Part shown: one piece after another, positions 35,138-43,309 of the stretch
Layout of the letters: each line of letters opens with the position of its first letter
Numbering within the stretch: the stretch's first letter is position 1
NCBI GenBank assembly: GCA_035540495.1
Contig: DATLGL010000039.1
Coordinates: forward strand, 1-61,142
Direction: 5' to 3'
DNA: 61,142 nucleotides
From: DASVEG01 sp035540495
GTDB lineage: Bacteria > Actinomycetota > Acidimicrobiia > Acidimicrobiales > CADCTF01
Translations under genes and position numbers: made by a program
Notes under the pieces: model-generated
Seen by the model: only the letters and a program-made list of their open reading frames with translations
Told to the model about the DNA's origin: nothing
Database searches by the model: none

Positions 35138-36097
35138 GTGGACAAGCCCCACCCGGCGGAGGCTGCGGCGAACGCGGCGAGACGGCTCCTCGATCGCCTC
35201 GACCCGACGCAGCTGGCCGCGGCGACTGCGCCCTTCGACTCCGAACGCAACTCGACGCGGCGCGACTGGCACTACATCCCGCGTGAACGGCCCGGCGTGT
35301 GTCTCGCGGACCTGCCGGCGCTCGAGCAGAAGTACGCCCTCGAGCTCTTGGCCACGGGCTTCAGCGTGGAGGCGTACGCGGTCGCGTGCGCGGTGATGTC
35401 GCTCGAGGATCCGCTCGACGTGCTGGAGGGCGGCGTCGGACCTCGCCGGTACACCGGCCGCCGCGGCTGGGGGCGCCACCGCGGGGAGTACCACGTGATC
35501 GTCTTCGGCGATCCGGGGTCGAGCGAGTGGGGCTGGCGCTTCGAGGGTCACCACGTGTCGGTGACGATGACCGTGGTGGGTGGCGAGACCGTCACCGTCC
35601 CGCACTTCCTGGGGTCGAACCCGGCGGAGATCGGCGCGCTGCGGCTGTTGCCGCGGGAGGAGGACCTCGCCCTCGAACTGCTCGCGACGATGGCTCCGGC
35701 CGACCGGTCGAAGGCGATCGTCTCCGACGTCGCGCCCGACGACATCCTCAGCGAGAACGCGCCCGTCGTCGACCGCGAGGTGCTGCCGGTAGACCAAGGC
35801 ATCGAGCTGCGCGCGCTCGATCCCGCTGCCCAGCGCGTTGCAACTCGGCTCGTCGAGTCGTACCTCGCGCGAGAGCCGCAGTCTCGACCCGTCGACTCCG
35901 GCGCGCTCCGGTTCGCGTTCGCGGGCGAGCCCGCGCGCCGACGCCCGCAGTACTACCGGCTGCACAGCGACGACCTCCTGATCGAGTACGACAACACGCA
36001 GAACGAGGCGAACCACGTCCACACGGTCGTGCGCCGGCCGGGTCTCGACTTCGGCGACGACCTGCTCCGTCGCCACCGGTCGGAGCACTCGCACTGA
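35138..36097 (+). CDS. DUF3500 family protein
   Basis: A 319-residue protein matching DUF3500: early RDWHYIPRERPGVCLADL, then WGWRFEGHHVSV, HFLGSNPAEI, and a C-terminal YYRLHSDDLLIEYDNTQNEANHVH. The family is common in bacteria, sometimes secreted, with no established activity; conserved His, Trp and Asn residues suggest an enzyme, but this is a guess. There is no signal peptide here. The GTG start lies six bases after a TAGAGT -10. Confidence 0.85.
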   Translation: MDKPHPAEAAANAARRLLDRLDPTQLAAATAPFDSERNSTRRDWHYIPRERPGVCLADLPALEQKYALELLATGFSVEAYAVACAVMSLEDPLDVLEGGVGPRRYTGRRGWGRHRGEYHVIVFGDPGSSEWGWRFEGHHVSVTMTVVGGETVTVPHFLGSNPAEIGALRLLPREEDLALELLATMAPADRSKAIVSDVAPDDILSENAPVVDREVLPVDQGIELRALDPAAQRVATRLVESYLAREPQSRPVDSGALRFAFAGEPARRRPQYYRLHSDDLLIEYDNTQNEANHVHTVVRRPGLDFGDDLLRRHRSEHSH

Positions 36098-36106
36098 GGT
36101 CGCGAG

Positions 36107-36939
36107 CTACACCACCGAAGCCAGGAGCCGCCTCAGATGCTCCAGTGTCTCCTCCGGTTGCTCCTCGTGCGGAAGGTGGCCAGCGTCGTCGATCACCACG
36201 AGGTCGGTGCGCAACGCATCGGCCACCAGCTGCGCGTCGGCTTCACGCACAACCGGGTCGGCGACGCCGGCGATTACGAGCGACGGCACCTGCAAACCTT
36301 CGAGGCGGTCGACGAGGTCAACCGGCTGCGGTTCGGCCAGGGTCATCTCGACGAGCGCCTCCGCCGTCCCCTTCGTCCGGAGGGGGCGGACGTAGCCGTC
36401 GACCACCTCGGGCGTGACTCGCGACGCCACGGCCCACGTGCGGCGTAGGGCCCTCCCGACGAACGGCGCCATCGCTCGAAGCGCCACCGGCGCGACGCGG
36501 CGCACCACCGGTGCTCGGAACGCCGAGCGGACCCCCGGCGGCGGGCCGCCCGCGGCGATCGCCGGCGCGATCAGGCACAGGCCCGCGACCGCGACCCGTG
36601 CGCGAGCGCAACCCCGCAGGCGATCCCGGCTCCCGCCGAGTGGCCGACGAGCACCGCACGGTCGATGCCGAGGTGGTCGAGAACGGCGACCGTGTGAGCG
36701 ACCGCCGCGGCGAACGAGTAGTCACCGCCGCGCACGCGGTCGGACTGGCCGAACCCGAGGCGGTCGATGGCCACCACGCGGTGCGTCTCGGACAGCACCG
36801 GCACGACGTCGCGCCACGTGAACGAGCTCGCGGCGAACCCGTGCAGCAGCACCACCGCCGGGCGGTCGACGCGTTCGGCGCCCGTGCTCGCCACGTGCAG
36901 CGATCCACCGCCGACGTCGACTCTGAGCGACGTGCTCAC
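36107..36939 (-). pseudogene. Alpha/beta hydrolase, interrupted by a frameshift
   Basis: The N-terminal half (VSTSLRVDVGGGSLHVAS; LLHGFAASSF; nucleophile elbow GHSAGAG) is in one frame and stops soon after ALAHGSRSR. The C-terminal half (LCLIAPAIAAGG, then cap, SLVIAGVADPVV and the catalytic His in GHLPHEE) continues in another frame. One missing base near 36597, in a GC-rich run, joins them. The GTG start overlaps the stop of the YbaK gene (GTGA), so the ORF is coupled. Either a real null mutation or a sequence error; the rest is well conserved. Confidence 0.82.
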
Positions 36940-37403
36940 CTCGCCAGCTGGCACACGGCACCGCCGGTGGCTCGCACGAGATCTGCGGGCGCGATCGAGA
37001 AGTTGCAGTGCGGAGTTCCCGCGGCGGCCCACACCACGTCGTGGCGGCAGAGGTCTTCGTCGACGAACACCCGCAGCGGCTGCGCATGCCCGAGCGGCGG
37101 CACGCCACCGACGGGGTAACCCGTCACCTCCCGCACCTTGTTGGCATCGGCCCGTGTCACCTCACCGCCGCCGGCGGCCGCGGCCAGCTTGGCCTCGTCG
37201 AGCAGGTTGTCGCCGCTGACGAGCGCGAGCACGGGCAGGTCGTCGACCAGGAACACCAACGACTTCACGATCTGGCCGACGGTGACGCCGATGGTGCGAG
37301 CGGCGTCCTCGGCGGTGCGGGTGTGCTCGTCGAACTCCTGCGGCTCGATGTCGAGCCCGAGCTCGCGAGCGGCCTCCACGACCCGACGGGCGTTCTTGTG
37401 CAC
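36936..37403 (-). CDS. YbaK/EbsC family aminoacyl-tRNA deacylase
   Basis: A 155-residue protein of the bacterial ProX/YbaK editing family, which hydrolyses mischarged tRNAs such as Cys- or Ala-tRNAPro. Supporting motifs: GQIVKSLVFLVDD (catalytic Lys region), SGDNLLDEAKLA, and GYPVGGVPPLGH. The GTG start has GAGGAGG upstream. It precedes the frameshifted hydrolase gene, overlapping by four bases. Confidence 0.9.
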   Translation of the reverse strand: MHKNARRVVEAARELGLDIEPQEFDEHTRTAEDAARTIGVTVGQIVKSLVFLVDDLPVLALVSGDNLLDEAKLAAAAGGGEVTRADANKVREVTGYPVGGVPPLGHAQPLRVFVDEDLCRHDVVWAAAGTPHCNFSIAPADLVRATGGAVCQLAR

Positions 37404-37436
37404 GAGCCTCCTCTTCGCGACGACGGACGACTACGA

Positions 37437-38579
37437 CTACGACAGCAGGAACCAGCGAGCGAACAGGGTGGTCAACCAGATCAGCAGCCCGCCGCTGAGA
37501 CCGAGGACCGCGACGCGAACCGCAGGCGAGCGACGTTCGAGCAGGTCGCCGCCGATCGCGAACACCGGGAACGCCGGCAGCAGGTACCGCCCCATCGCGA
37601 GGAAGTCGGACGACGTCGCCAGGGGAATCCCGATGACCGCAGCGACGTACACGGCGTAGCCCCAGCCGAGCCTGCGCCACACGGCCGGCAGGAACGCGAT
37701 CGCGACGATCGACAGCAGCGCCTGGAGCGTGAGCACGCCGTTGACCAGCGTCGGGCCGAAGTCGCGCCAGCGCCGGTAGAAGTCGATCTTCACGATCATC
37801 TCGAGGCTGATCTGGCGGTTCCATCCCTGCGCGGTCTGGACCTTGCTGAAGGCGAGCGGCTCGTCGAAGCGCCACCACAGGTACGCGACGAACGCGACGA
37901 ACCCCAGCCCCGACAGCAGCACGCCTGCGTCGCGGAGCTTCAGGTCGCGCAGCGACCCGCGGCGGTGGATGGCGACGGCGACCAGACCGACGAGCACCGC
38001 GACTCCAACCGGACGACCCGCGCAGGCCACCGCGCCGACCAGTCCGGCCAGCACCGGACGATCGCGCTCGAGGAGCACGAACGCACCGATCGCCGAGAGC
38101 ACGAACAGCGCGTCGCTGTAGACCGCGCCGAAGAGGAAGTACGAGAACGGGTACAGGAACAGGAGGAGCACGGCGACCCAGGCGGTCGAGTCGCTGAAGC
38201 GGTCGGCGACCCAGCGACGGAAGAGAAGCGTCGCGCCGAGCGCCGAGACGATCGTCACCACGACGCCGGCAACGATCGTGTCGCGGACGACGAAGGCGAC
38301 GACCCTCATCGCCGCCGGATACGCAGGGAAGAATGCGGTGGCTGCCTGCTGGCCAGGACCGTTGTAGAAATACCCGTCTTCCGCGATGTGGAAGTACCAG
38401 CCGGTGTCCCAGCGGGCCAGCGTCGAGATCACCGGATGGTTGGGCCAGCGGTGGGCCTGTTCCATCGTCGACATGAGCTCGACCGCGAGGTTCCCTGCGA
38501 TCAGGAGCACGACGAGCACGGCGGCGTAGAGGGCGACGACGCGCACCTCCGGCCTGCGCGTGGCCAACCCGGACATCAC
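37437..38579 (-). CDS. PIG-V-like membrane glycosyltransferase (mannosyltransferase family)
   Basis: A 380-residue polytopic protein with roughly ten hydrophobic segments. Near residue 50 the sequence LARWDTGWYFHIAEDGYFY has the WD...Y...I motif of GT-C fold mannosyltransferases, and PFSYFLFGAVYSD is a second conserved loop. It likely uses a polyprenyl-phosphate sugar in envelope glycan or glycolipid synthesis (inference). Two starts are adjacent, GTG-ATG; GTG at 38579 is taken because a TAGGCT -10 lies eight bases upstream. It is divergent from the Nudix gene with a shared -10. Confidence 0.8.
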   Translation of the reverse strand: MMSGLATRRPEVRVVALYAAVLVVLLIAGNLAVELMSTMEQAHRWPNHPVISTLARWDTGWYFHIAEDGYFYNGPGQQAATAFFPAYPAAMRVVAFVVRDTIVAGVVVTIVSALGATLLFRRWVADRFSDSTAWVAVLLLFLYPFSYFLFGAVYSDALFVLSAIGAFVLLERDRPVLAGLVGAVACAGRPVGVAVLVGLVAVAIHRRGSLRDLKLRDAGVLLSGLGFVAFVAYLWWRFDEPLAFSKVQTAQGWNRQISLEMIVKIDFYRRWRDFGPTLVNGVLTLQALLSIVAIAFLPAVWRRLGWGYAVYVAAVIGIPLATSSDFLAMGRYLLPAFPVFAIGGDLLERRSPAVRVAVLGLSGGLLIWLTTLFARWFLLS

Positions 38580-38587
38580 GGGCGTGG

Positions 38588-38597
38588 AGCCTAGGGT
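38588..38597. promoter_or_regulatory. Shared bidirectional -10 (PIG-V-like gene / Nudix gene)
   Basis: AGCCTAGGGT reads TAGGGT on the plus strand (six bases before GTG) and TAGGCT on the minus strand (eight bases before GTG), sharing the central TA. Confidence 0.65.
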
Positions 38598-38603
38598 TGT
38601 GGC

Positions 38604-39095
38604 GTGCGCGAGTGGTTGGTGGCCAGCGGGATCATCGAAGGCCCCGACGGCCTGCTGCTCGTCCAGAACCGCAGGCGCAACGGCTCGCTCGACTGGTCGA
38701 CCCCCGGCGGCGTGATCGAGGTCGCGGACGGGGAGAGCGTCCTCGACGGGCTCACCCGCGAGGTGTTCGAGGAGACGGGGATCACGGTCACCGGTTGGGA
38801 GGGGCCGGTGTACGAGGTGGAGGCCGAGGCCGCCGACATGGGCTGGCACCTGCGGGTGGAGGTGCACCGGGCCGTCGCGTTCGCAGGCGACCTCGTGATC
38901 GAAGACCTCGACGAGATCGTGGTCGCAGCGCAGTGGGTGCCCGTCGACGCGTGCGGGCCGCACCTCGAGGCGTGCCCGGTGTGGGTGCGCGAGCCGCTCA
39001 CGTCGTGGCTCCAGGAGCGGTTCGCCGAAGCGACGACGTTCCGGTACCGGGTCGAGGGCGCCGATCGGGCGAGCCTCAATGTCGTCCGGCTCTGA
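38604..39095 (+). CDS. Nudix hydrolase
   Basis: A 163-residue Nudix protein. The Nudix box is GGVIEVADGES...REVFEETGI (residues about 36-60), with two more residues than the consensus between the first Gly and Glu. It would cleave a nucleoside-diphosphate derivative; sanitising a damaged nucleotide is attractive because its last 17 bases overlap dinB (inference). GTG is supported by the TAGGGT -10 six bases upstream. No LexA box lies before it. Confidence 0.9.
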   Translation: MREWLVASGIIEGPDGLLLVQNRRRNGSLDWSTPGGVIEVADGESVLDGLTREVFEETGITVTGWEGPVYEVEAEAADMGWHLRVEVHRAVAFAGDLVIEDLDEIVVAAQWVPVDACGPHLEACPVWVREPLTSWLQERFAEATTFRYRVEGADRASLNVVRL

Positions 39096-40413
39096 GCCCA
39101 CGCAGCACGCGGAGCGAGCGGGGCGCGCCTCGCGCACGATCCTCCACGTCGACATGGACAGCTTCTACGCGTCCGTCGAGATGCTCCTCGACGCCTCTCT
39201 CGTCGGGAAGCCGGTCATCGTCGGAGGTGACGGCGCGCGCGGCGTGGTGGCGTCGTGCAACTACGAGGCCCGCGCCTACGGCGTCCACTCGGCGATGTCG
39301 TCGATGCAGGCGAAGCGGCTGTGCCCGCACGCGGTCTTCGTCCACGGCCGCTACGACACCTACGCCGAGTTCAGCTCGAGGTTCCACGAGATCTTCCGTT
39401 CGTACACGCCCGTGGTCGAGGGGATCTCGCTCGACGAGGCGTTCCTCGACGTGACCGGAGCGACGGGTCTGTTCGGCGGCGGCGCGCAGATCGCGCACGA
39501 CATCCGGCGACGGGTCTGGGAGGAGCTCGGGCTGCCGTGCGCGGTCGGCGTGGGGCCGAACAAGCTGCTCGCCAAGCTGGCATCGAAGGCGGCGAAGCCG
39601 ACGCCGTCGCGCAAGGGCACGATCCCGGGGAAGGGCGTCGTGGTGATCGAAACCGGCAGCGAGCTCGAGTTCCTGCACCCGTTGCCGGTGCGGGCGCTCT
39701 GGGGCGTCGGCCCTGCCACGCAGCAGCGCCTCGAGCGGTTCGGGATCCGCACCGTGAAGGACCTCGCCGAGCTCCCGCTCGACACGCTGGTCGGTGCGCT
39801 GGGCCGGGTCTCCGGGCGCCACCTCCACGACCTTGCCTGGGCCCGGGACGATCGGCCGGTGGTCGCCGAGGCGGAGGCGAAGTCGATCGGCCACGAGGAG
39901 ACCTACGCCCGCGACCTCCACACGTTCGAGGCGTGCGACCTCGAGCTGGTGCGGATGGCGGACGCGGTGGCGGCCCGGTTGCGCAAGCACGATCTCGCGG
40001 GGCGGACGATCACGCTCAAGGTCCGGTTCCACGACTTCCACACGATCACCCGGTCCCACACGCTGCCGACCCCGACCGCAACGGCCCGCCTGATCGCCGA
40101 TGTGGCGAAGGACCTCCTGCGGCAGGTCGACCCGTCGCCCGGCGTCCGCCTCCTCGGGGTCACCGCCAGCAACCTCGGCAAGCCCGTCGCCGAGCAGCTC
40201 ACCCTCGACGAGACGATGCGGCCGGCAGCGGCAGACCGGGCAGCCGAGGCGATCGAGGAGGTGCGCCGGAAGTTCGGCGATGCCGCCGTCGGTCCGGCCG
40301 CGCTCGTCGGCCGGAGCGGCCTGCGGGTGAAGCGGCAGGGCGACACGCAGTGGGGTCCATCCACCGAGCCGCCTCGCTCCGAATCGTCTGACGGCGGCTC
40401 CGGCAGGGAATGA
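39079..40413 (+). CDS. dinB: DNA polymerase IV
   Basis: A 444-residue Y-family translesion polymerase. The catalytic acidic residues are in HVDMDSFYASVE and SLDEAFLDV; GVGPNKLLAKLASKAAKP is typical of DinB. The little-finger domain ends near residue 370, then a low-complexity tail. No recognisable beta-clamp-binding QLxLF is at the C-terminus, although EQLTLDE near residue 375 is similar. The ATG lies inside the Nudix gene, so expression depends on that leaderless promoter. Confidence 0.95.
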   Translation: MSSGSEPTQHAERAGRASRTILHVDMDSFYASVEMLLDASLVGKPVIVGGDGARGVVASCNYEARAYGVHSAMSSMQAKRLCPHAVFVHGRYDTYAEFSSRFHEIFRSYTPVVEGISLDEAFLDVTGATGLFGGGAQIAHDIRRRVWEELGLPCAVGVGPNKLLAKLASKAAKPTPSRKGTIPGKGVVVIETGSELEFLHPLPVRALWGVGPATQQRLERFGIRTVKDLAELPLDTLVGALGRVSGRHLHDLAWARDDRPVVAEAEAKSIGHEETYARDLHTFEACDLELVRMADAVAARLRKHDLAGRTITLKVRFHDFHTITRSHTLPTPTATARLIADVAKDLLRQVDPSPGVRLLGVTASNLGKPVAEQLTLDETMRPAAADRAAEAIEEVRRKFGDAAVGPAALVGRSGLRVKRQGDTQWGPSTEPPRSESSDGGSGRE

Positions 40414-40490
40414 TTTCCGTCCTGCGGGTGAAGTTCGGTCCGGCCTGCGCGATGATGATCACGAGCGAGTCCCTACGAGGAGGAACGGGC

Positions 40491-40862
40491 GTGCCGCTCT
40501 CCGAAGACGAACAGCGGATCCTCCAGGAGATCGAGAGGAACTTCTACGACTCCGATCCGGCGTTCGCTCGCGAGGTCAGTACGGCCACGCTCACCCGCAA
40601 CGCCACGCGGAACCTCCGCCTCTCGATGCTCGGGTTCGTCGCCGGGCTGGTGATCCTGATCCTGCTCTTCACCCGCTCGGTGCTGTTCGGATTCGTGGGA
40701 TTCGCGGTGATGGTCGCCTCGGCGTTCGCCTTCTACGTGAACTTCTCGAAGCTCGGCAAGGCCAACCTGCCGGCGATGGGCGCCAAGACCACCAGCATCA
40801 GCGAGCTGCTCGAGAACCGGAGCCAGAAGCTCCGGGAGCGGTTCAAGAAGGACGAGCAGTAG
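40491..40862 (+). CDS. DUF3040 family membrane protein
   Basis: A 123-residue protein with the DUF3040 start MPLSEDEQRILQEIE and FYDSDPAFA, then two close membrane spans and a charged tail. DUF3040 proteins are widespread in actinobacteria beside dinB or cell-division genes; function unknown. GTG with GAGGAGGAA upstream is preferred over frame-open codons from 40410. A hairpin terminator follows. Confidence 0.9.
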   Translation: MPLSEDEQRILQEIERNFYDSDPAFAREVSTATLTRNATRNLRLSMLGFVAGLVILILLFTRSVLFGFVGFAVMVASAFAFYVNFSKLGKANLPAMGAKTTSISELLENRSQKLRERFKKDEQ

Positions 40863-40872
40863 CCGCTCGCCC

Positions 40873-40904
40873 GTAGCGGAGGCCGCCGGCCGCTTGGCCG
40901 CTAC
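40873..40904. terminator. Bidirectional terminator hairpin between DUF3040 and transglutaminase genes
   Basis: GTAGCGG and CCGCTAC form a seven-base stem, with a smaller GGCC/GGCC hairpin inside. It serves both convergent genes and includes the stop codon of the minus-strand gene. Confidence 0.6.
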
Positions 40905-43309
40905 CCGCGGTTGCGGCTCCATTCCTTGAGCAGCGGGCGTGGGTCGAGCCACCACATCAGCCGCTCCCACCAGGTCAGCTGGGCGAGCACCGCCGACCGA
41001 ACCGTTGCGGCCGAGTCGTTGGCACGCTCGCCGATCCCGTCGAGGGTCACCGCCGCGTCGGCCGCGTAGGCCACGTTGGTCGCGTCGCGGCACAGGGTGC
41101 GGAGCGCCGTCGCCGCCTCGGGCTGCAGCCCTGCCGACGCGGGGGCCCGTTCCGAGAACTCCATCAGCGTCTCCGACTGCTTCCGCCGGACGCCGGCCCG
41201 CTCGAGCGCCTCGGCTGCATCGACCCAGGCGGCGAGGACGCGGTCGGCGACCAGCATCGCCGCCGCGATCTCGGCGTCGATGGCGGCCGGGTCGTGTCCG
41301 CTCGCGACCGTCGCCTCCACGTCTCCATCCGGGGCGCGATGCGGAGCGGCGGCGCGGCGGGGGGCTTCGTCCTTCTTGCCTTCCATGCGGCGCCGCCTCG
41401 CCCGTAGGCGGACGAAGTGGAGCACCGGGATGACGAGGGCCCAGAGCAGGACGAACCCAGCGATCGCACCCACGATCTGGAGGCCGGTGTTGGGCTTCTC
41501 CTCGGGCTCTGGTGCGGCGCCTGCGCCCGTGTCGAAGTCGGGAACTTCCGGCTCGGCCGGCGCCGGCGCCTGGTCGGTGGGCGTCTCTGCCGGCGTGCTC
41601 GTCGCGGTGGTTGCGGTCGTGGAATCGCCGCTGGCGTCCTGCTGCTCGGGCCGGCCGGTCCACGAGGTGGCGTTGCCGGCGCCGCGGCCGACCGTGGGCT
41701 CGAACTGCATCCAGCCGTAGCCCTCGAGGTACACCTCGGGCCAGGCGTGGGCGTGCTCGTCGCGCACGTGGTAGAGCCCATCGGCCCCGAGCTCGCCGGG
41801 CGTGAAACCGACGGCGATGCGAGTGGGCAGCCCGACGACTCGTGCCATCACCGCGAAGGCCCCGGCGAACTGCTCGCAGTACCCCCGCTTCGACCGGAAA
41901 AGGAAGTTCTCCAGCGCCCCGTCGCCGTGGCCCTGGTCGGCGGAGAGCTCGTAGCTGAACTCGCCGCTGTGGAAGTAGTCCTGCAACGCACGCGCCTTGC
42001 GGTAGGGCGTCGGCTGGTTGGCGACGATCCGGCGGGCGAGTCCCTCGACGCGGTCGCTGATGTCGGGCAGGGCGAGGTAGCGCTCGGCGATGGCGGCGGG
42101 CGCGCGCGCTGGCACGCGGTCGAGCTCTTCGGCCGGGACGCCTGCCGGGATGGCCGACTCGACCGTGTACGTGTAGCCGTCGGTCGTCTCGTCCTCGGTG
42201 ATCAGACTGGCGGTCTGCGGGTTGTACGAAACCCCTTCGATGCCGGTGACCCGCTGGGGACGGAACGCCGCAGGAAGCCAGATCGACTCGAGGGAGCGGA
42301 TCGTGAACTCCTGGGTCGAACGGACGACCGCGGTCGAGGGCAGGAGCCGCTCGTCGGTGCCGAGGCCCCCGCTCGTCGGCCGGTAGGTGCTGTTCGACGA
42401 CCAGATCGCGCCGTTGAACGTGTCGAGCGAGGTGAGGCGCCAGTACGAGCGTTGGTCGGAAGCCACGGTGAACACCTCGACATCGGCGCGTTCGATGAGG
42501 CGGCCGCGGATGTCGACGAGCGGGCTGATCGTCGACCGTGAGGACGGGCCCGGCCGCCCGCCACCCTTGTACTTCACGATCGGGTCGGCGTCGTAGCCCG
42601 GCAGGGCCGGGCTCAGTACGAGCCCCGCCAACACCGCCACGCCGCCGACCACCACCGCGCCCCGGACGATGGAGCTGGGCCCGGTCGCGGGGCGTCCGCC
42701 GAACCAGGCGAGTCGCGTGCGTGTGGTCATGCCGTAGGCGACCAGGAACGCGAGCGTGGCGGCGACGAACCCGATCGTCGCCGCGGCGCGGTAGTGCTCG
42801 GTGCCGAGGGCGGCGGTGAACACGAAGAGGGTGAAGGCCGGGACGAGTGCCTCGATCGCGGTCTGCAGCCGGAACGCGGCCCAGTCGGCCATGAACGCGG
42901 CGACACCGAGCGCGATCGTGAGCGCGACGAGGAAGCCGGCCATGACCGGCGTCGGCGCCTTCACCACCTCGAACGCTTCGCGAGCTCGCGTCAGCTCCTC
43001 GGCCGCGACGCGGAGGGTGTAGGGGATCGGGATGCCGTAGGCAGTGGTGTGACCGAGCACGGTCCATGCGGTGGCCACGAGCGCGGCCCCGATGGTGGCG
43101 AGCGCAGCGATCGGCGTCGGCAGGTCGCTCCGCCGGCACCACCAGGCCACGCCGTGGGCCAGCAGCACCGTCAGAAGCACCGGCGCGAGGAAGTCGCCTT
43201 CGGTGAACAGGCGCCCGAAGCCGAGCCCCACCGAGAGGGTGACGACGGTGAGAGCCATCGTCGGGACGATCGAGGCGTCAGCTGCCGTGTCGGCTCGGTT
43301 CACGCTCAT
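40901..43309 (-). CDS. Transglutaminase-like membrane protein (TgpA/DUF3488 type)
   Basis: An 802-residue protein: six to seven N-terminal membrane spans (residues about 10-230), an extracytoplasmic transglutaminase-like domain with KRGYCEQFAGAFAVMAR (Cys), RDEHAHAWPEVYLEG (His) and WMQFEPTVG, then a Thr/Pro-rich linker, another span near residue 540 and a cytoplasmic DUF4129-type tail. It is part of the common MoxR-DUF58-transglutaminase cluster, thought to act in envelope protein processing. The ATG overlaps the DUF58 stop by four bases, fixing the start. Confidence 0.92.
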   Translation of the reverse strand: MSVNRADTAADASIVPTMALTVVTLSVGLGFGRLFTEGDFLAPVLLTVLLAHGVAWWCRRSDLPTPIAALATIGAALVATAWTVLGHTTAYGIPIPYTLRVAAEELTRAREAFEVVKAPTPVMAGFLVALTIALGVAAFMADWAAFRLQTAIEALVPAFTLFVFTAALGTEHYRAAATIGFVAATLAFLVAYGMTTRTRLAWFGGRPATGPSSIVRGAVVVGGVAVLAGLVLSPALPGYDADPIVKYKGGGRPGPSSRSTISPLVDIRGRLIERADVEVFTVASDQRSYWRLTSLDTFNGAIWSSNSTYRPTSGGLGTDERLLPSTAVVRSTQEFTIRSLESIWLPAAFRPQRVTGIEGVSYNPQTASLITEDETTDGYTYTVESAIPAGVPAEELDRVPARAPAAIAERYLALPDISDRVEGLARRIVANQPTPYRKARALQDYFHSGEFSYELSADQGHGDGALENFLFRSKRGYCEQFAGAFAVMARVVGLPTRIAVGFTPGELGADGLYHVRDEHAHAWPEVYLEGYGWMQFEPTVGRGAGNATSWTGRPEQQDASGDSTTATTATSTPAETPTDQAPAPAEPEVPDFDTGAGAAPEPEEKPNTGLQIVGAIAGFVLLWALVIPVLHFVRLRARRRRMEGKKDEAPRRAAAPHRAPDGDVEATVASGHDPAAIDAEIAAAMLVADRVLAAWVDAAEALERAGVRRKQSETLMEFSERAPASAGLQPEAATALRTLCRDATNVAYAADAAVTLDGIGERANDSAATVRSAVLAQLTWWERLMWWLDPRPLLKEWSRNRG

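Noticed and set aside
36318..36908. A third frame through the broken hydrolase as the real gene
   Set aside because: It has no hydrolase motifs; the two other frames together carry the whole domain.
40473..43142. A long 889-codon minus-strand frame over the transglutaminase gene
   Set aside because: It is out of frame with the clear transglutaminase domain and consists of Arg/Pro/Gly-rich low complexity.
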